Shown: positions 60,898 to 64,000 of the stretch, in pieces
Position numbering within the stretch: position 1 is the stretch's first letter
Layout: every line of letters starts with the position of its first letter
Assembly: GCA_963770375.1 (NCBI GenBank)
Contig: CAVYPM010000012.1
Span: 62,001-126,000 of the forward strand
Source: DASVBE01 sp963770375
GTDB lineage: Bacteria; Actinomycetota; Actinomycetes; Streptosporangiales; Streptosporangiaceae
Direction: 5' to 3'
Length of the DNA: 64,000 bases
The notes under the pieces: generated by a model
The model's input: only the letters and a program-made list of their open reading frames with translations
Databases searched by the model: none
What the model was told of the DNA's origin: nothing
Program-made: the position numbers and the translations under genes

Positions 60898-62592
60898 GTG
60901 GGCATGCCGGAATACACGGGCCCGGTGCTCGGACCGTCCGCGCATGCGGACACCTTCTGCCGGGATAACCTCCCGCCCCCCGAGCAGTGGCCGGAGTTCG
61001 TCTTTGACCTGCCCGGGCTCAGCTACCCGGCGCAGCTGAATGCGGCCGCCGAGCTGCTCGACGCTACCGCTGAGCGGCTCGGCGCCGGCCGCCGCTGCTT
61101 GCTCACCCCCGGCGGCACCAGCTGGAGTTACGGCGAGCTCCGGGCCGTCACCGACCAGATTGCGCGGGTGCTGACGGACCGGCTTGGCGTCGTCCCCGGC
61201 AACCGCGTCCTGCTGCGCGGGCCGAACAACCCCTGGCTGGCCGCCTGCTGGCTGGCCGTGCTGAAGGCCGGCGCCGTGGCCGTGCCGACCATGCCGCTGC
61301 TGCGCGCCTCCGAGCTGACCGCCATCGCCTCGATCGCCCGGCCCATGCTCGCGATCTGCGACGCCCGCTTCACCGATGACCTCACGGCCGCCGACCTGGG
61401 CGGGGCCCCGGTCATCACCTACGGCGGCCCCGGCGAGGACGACCTCACCGCCCTGGCCAGCCAGGCCGAAGCCGCCTTCACCGCCGTGGCCACAGCAGCG
61501 GACGACGTCGCCCTGCTCGCCTTCACGTCGGGGACCACCGGCAAGCCCAAGGCCACCATGCACTTCCACCGCGATCTCCTCGCGATCGCCGACACGTTCT
61601 CCGAGCACGTTCTCCGCCCCAGCGCCGGCGACCTGTTCACCGGCACTCCCCCGCTGGCGTTCACCTTCGGGCTCGGCGGGCTCCTCCTCTTCCCCCTGCG
61701 GGTCGGCGCGGCCACGCTCCTCGTCGAAAAGGCAACCCCCGATCAGCTGGCCGACGCCATCGACGAGCACGGCGTGACCATCTGCTTCACCGCGCCGACC
61801 GCCTACCGCGCCATGCTGCGATCCGGCCGCGCCCCGGCCCTGCGCCGCACGCTCCGCCGCGCAGTATCCGCCGGCGAGCATCTGCCCGAGTCCACGTGGC
61901 ACGCCTTCCTCGAGGCCACCGGCGTCCGCCTGATCGACGGCATCGGCTCCACCGAGATGCTCCACATCTTCGTCTCCGCCGCCGACGACGACATCCGCCC
62001 CGGGGCCACCGGCAAGCCGGTCCCCGGCTACCAGGCCGCGGTCCTCGACGACAAGGGCCACCCCGTCCAGCCCGGCACCCCCGGCCGCCTGGCCGTCAAG
62101 GGCCCGACTGGCTGCCGCTACCTCGCCGACGCCCGGCAGACCACCTATGTGCAGGACGGCTGGAACTTCACCGGCGACACGTTCGTGCAGGACCCGGACG
62201 GCTACCTGATCTACCTGGCCCGCAGCGACGACATGATCGTCTCCTCGGGTTACAACATCGCCGGCCCCGAGGTCGAGGAAGCCCTCCTCCAGCACGACGC
62301 GGTCGCCGAATGCTGCGTCGTCGGCCTCCCCGACCCCGAGCGCGGCCAGCTGGTCACCGCCTACGTCGTCCTGCGCGAGGGCCTCTCCCCCGCGCCGGAA
62401 CTGGCCGCCGAACTGCAGGACTTCGCCAAGCAGCAGATCGCCCCCTACAAGTACCCGCGGGCCGTCAACTTCGTGACCGCGCTCCCCCGCAGCTCAACCG
62501 GCAAGGTCCAGCGCTACGTGCTGCGCCAGCAAGCACCGGGCCAGCAAGCACCGGGCCAGCAGGCAACCGGCCCCCAGGCCACGGCCGGCTGA
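60898..62592 (+). CDS. aryl-CoA ligase, 2-aminobenzoate-CoA ligase-like
   Basis: 564 residues; GTG 60898 with AGGAG 7 bases upstream (ATG 60904 also possible). Adenylate-forming enzyme: LLAFTSGTTGKPKATMHFHR (P-loop), DGIGSTEMLHIF (A5), GWNFTGDTFVQD (A7), ARSDDMIVSSGYNIAGPEVE (A8) and LPRSSTGKVQRYVL with the catalytic Lys. The early HADTFCRDNLPPPEQWPEF pattern is shared by aminobenzoate/benzoate ligases. C-terminal QAPGQ repeats are a small tail of no known role. Activates an aromatic acid for the monooxygenase encoded next. Confidence 0.88.
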   Translation: MGMPEYTGPVLGPSAHADTFCRDNLPPPEQWPEFVFDLPGLSYPAQLNAAAELLDATAERLGAGRRCLLTPGGTSWSYGELRAVTDQIARVLTDRLGVVPGNRVLLRGPNNPWLAACWLAVLKAGAVAVPTMPLLRASELTAIASIARPMLAICDARFTDDLTAADLGGAPVITYGGPGEDDLTALASQAEAAFTAVATAADDVALLAFTSGTTGKPKATMHFHRDLLAIADTFSEHVLRPSAGDLFTGTPPLAFTFGLGGLLLFPLRVGAATLLVEKATPDQLADAIDEHGVTICFTAPTAYRAMLRSGRAPALRRTLRRAVSAGEHLPESTWHAFLEATGVRLIDGIGSTEMLHIFVSAADDDIRPGATGKPVPGYQAAVLDDKGHPVQPGTPGRLAVKGPTGCRYLADARQTTYVQDGWNFTGDTFVQDPDGYLIYLARSDDMIVSSGYNIAGPEVEEALLQHDAVAECCVVGLPDPERGQLVTAYVVLREGLSPAPELAAELQDFAKQQIAPYKYPRAVNFVTALPRSSTGKVQRYVLRQQAPGQQAPGQQATGPQATAG

Positions 62593-62605
62593 GGCGGGCA
62601 GCCGG

Positions 62606-64000
62606 GTGCGCATAGCAGTCATCGGCGGCGGCCCGGGCGGGCTGTACTTCGCCGCCCTCGCCCGGCAGCTGGACCCCACCAGCGAGATCACCGTCTGGGA
62701 GCGGAACGCGGCCGACGACACGTTCGGCTTCGGCGTCGTGTTCTCGGACGAGACGCTCGGCGGCATCGAGCACGCCGACAGCAGCATCTACGCGGCGATG
62801 GAGCGCGAGTTCGCCCGCTGGGACGACATCGACGTGCACTTCCGCGGCCAGGTGCACACCAGCGGCGGGCACGGCTTCGCCGCGATGAGCCGGAAGCGGC
62901 TGCTGCAGATCCTCCAGCAGCGCTGCGCGGAGCTCGGGGTGACCGTGCACTTCTCCGCGCTGGCCCCGGACCCCGGGGAACTTCGCAAGAGCCACGACCT
63001 GGTGATCGCGGCCGACGGCGCCAACTCGATGATCCGCACCCGGTACGCGGACGTCTTCGGGCCCACCCTGGAGTCCCGCCGCTGCCGGTACATGTGGCTC
63101 GGCACGGACAAGGTCTTCGACGCGTTCAAGTTCTACATCGCGGAGACCCCGCACGGCGTCATGCAGATCCACGGCTACCCCTACGACGCAGGCAACAGCA
63201 CGTTCATCGTGGAGATGACCGAGCAGGTGTGGGAGCGAGCCGGCTTCGCCGCGTTCGCTGATCGCCCGCTTGCGGCCCGGCGAGTCGGACGAGAAGTCGG
63301 TCAGCCTGGTCCGCGACCTGTTCGCGGACGTGCTCGGCGGCGCGGAGCTGTTCCTCAACAACTCCAAGTGGCTGCGGTTCACCACGGTCCGCAACGAGCG
63401 CTGGCGGCACGGCAACCTGGTGCTGCTCGGCGACGCCGCGCACACCGCGCACTTCTCCATCGGCTCGGGCACCAAGCTGGCCATGGAGGACGCGCTCGCG
63501 CTGGCCGCCTGCCTGCACGAGCAGCCGGACACCGAGACGGCGCTGGCGGCCTACGAGGCCGAGCGGCGCCCGGTCGTCCTGTCCACCCAGCGGGCGGCGC
63601 AGGCCAGCCTGGAGTGGTTCGAGAACCTCGGCCAGTACACCGGCCAGCACCCGCTCCAGTTCGCGTTCAACATCATGACCCGCAGCCGCCGGGTCACCTA
63701 CAGCAACCTGAAGCTGCGGGACCCGGAGTTCGTCGATTCGGTGGACCGCTGGTTCGCCGGGCACGAGCGGGACCGGGGGCACGGCACCGGCCAGGTGAGC
63801 CCGCCGATGTTCCAGCCGTTCCGGCTGCGCGGCCTGACCCTGCGCAACCGGATCGTGGTCTCGCCGATGGACATGTACCGGGCCACCGACGGCCTGCCCA
63901 ACGACTTCCACCTGGTCCACCTGGGCAGCAAGGCGCTGGGCGGGGCCGGCCTGGTGATGACCGAGATGGTCTGCGTGTCGGCCGACGGGCGGATCACCCC
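62606..64000 (+). CDS. bifunctional anthraniloyl-/salicylyl-CoA monooxygenase-OYE reductase, 3' truncated, one frameshift
   Basis: GTG 62606 begins RIAVIGGGPGGLYFAALARQ, the FAD Rossmann of a class-A flavin monooxygenase, with GLYFAALARQL and a GD motif in LVLLGDAAHTAHFSIGSG. The frame shifts near 63265; after it LRPGESDEKSV to KLRDPEFVDSVDRWF completes the domain. From about 63808 an old-yellow-enzyme (FMN) domain starts: MFQPFRLRGLTLRNRIVVSP. This fusion is diagnostic of 2-aminobenzoyl-CoA monooxygenase/reductase and salicylyl-CoA 5-hydroxylase. Hydroxylates and, in the anthraniloyl case, reduces the ring. Runs off the window. Confidence 0.87.
   Translation, partial: MRIAVIGGGPGGLYFAALARQLDPTSEITVWERNAADDTFGFGVVFSDETLGGIEHADSSIYAAMEREFARWDDIDVHFRGQVHTSGGHGFAAMSRKRLLQILQQRCAELGVTVHFSALAPDPGELRKSHDLVIAADGANSMIRTRYADVFGPTLESRRCRYMWLGTDKVFDAFKFYIAETPHGVMQIHGYPYDAGNSTFIVEMTEQVWERAGFAAFADRPLAARRVGREVGQPGPRPVRGRARRRGAVPQQLQVAAVHHGPQRALAARQPGAARRRRAHRALLHRLGHQAGHGGRARAGRLPARAAGHRDGAGGLRGRAAPGRPVHPAGGAGQPGVVREPRPVHRPAPAPVRVQHHDPQPPGHLQQPEAAGPGVRRFGGPLVRRARAGPGARHRPGEPADVPAVPAARPDPAQPDRGLADGHVPGHRRPAQRLPPGPPGQQGAGRGRPGDDRDGLRVGRRADHP

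Noticed and set aside
60844..62295. Minus-strand extension upstream of the PaaX gene
   Set aside because: Antisense to the ligase gene; PaaX homology begins after ~60800.
1..64000. tRNA, rRNA or secondary-metabolite core enzymes (PKS/NRPS)
   Set aside because: No cloverleaf with conserved T-arm, no rRNA segment and no PKS/NRPS motifs were seen on either strand.

Overview
The window is high-GC (roughly 70%) DNA with dense, often overlapping genes, ATGA/GTGA stop-start overlaps, frequent GTG starts, Tat-type lipoproteins, PknB-like kinases and many families typical of Actinomycetota: NgcEFG-type sugar transport, PaaX, FHA-ABC exporters, DUF5107, DUF4190. I read it as a soil-type filamentous actinomycete. 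The genus cannot be fixed from sequence alone. I see no rRNA, tRNA, CRISPR array or intact insertion sequence.

Layout. (1) 1-2.5 kb: tail of a sugar-ABC ATPase, a SIMPL-domain protein and a YVTN beta-propeller protein, the last two convergent on a perfect 15-bp terminator hairpin. (2) 2.5-6.5 kb: a lower-GC, gene-poor stretch, then a badly disrupted TIR-nSTAND-FGE gene and an intact stand-alone TIR gene; this looks like a decaying NTPase/TIR conflict (defence) locus. (3) 6.5-16.8 kb: an amino-sugar catabolic region with nagA and a ROK kinase; a DUF5107 protein; the operon rpiR-UPF0309-ngcE-ngcF-ngcG; and a BadF-type kinase transcribed divergently. (4) 16.8-28.7 kb: mixed genes, namely PhoD-like phosphatase, GNAT, cysteine-synthase-like enzyme, VOC protein, crotonase, a Ser/Thr kinase facing a PP2C-like phosphatase, an S53 peptidase lipoprotein, and small membrane and secreted proteins. 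(5) 28.7-45 kb: two related peptide-type ABC operons, arranged divergently around one FadR-type GntR regulator. One carries an acetamidase, the other a lactonase-like MBL enzyme and an amidohydrolase; a Lrp/AsnC regulator follows. (6) 45-50.5 kb: a subtilisin without a signal peptide paired with an alpha/beta hydrolase, then an FHA-FHA-ABC exporter of the Rv1747 type. (7) 50.7-52.8 and 59.9-64 kb: parts of an aryl-CoA pathway (crotonase, SDR, Rid protein; PaaX regulator, aminobenzoate-type CoA ligase, FAD/OYE fusion monooxygenase). This is split by (8) 52.8-59.9 kb: a cluster of PAP2-kinase fusion, orphan OpuAC-type lipoprotein, flippase-kinase fusion and two PAP2 phosphatases, with a perfect 21-bp inverted repeat in its divergent promoter.

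An important caveat: about nine otherwise healthy genes contain one frameshift each, several next to runs of three to six identical bases. Most are therefore probably sequence errors, and I annotate those genes across the shift. The TIR-nSTAND-FGE gene and a small secreted-protein gene at 28.2-28.7 kb have far more lesions and are called pseudogenes.

The least explained parts are the PAP2/kinase/flippase cluster, the Rid and crotonase steps of the aryl-CoA pathway, the paired peptide operons with a shared GTATAC operator, and the cytosolic protease-hydrolase pair.
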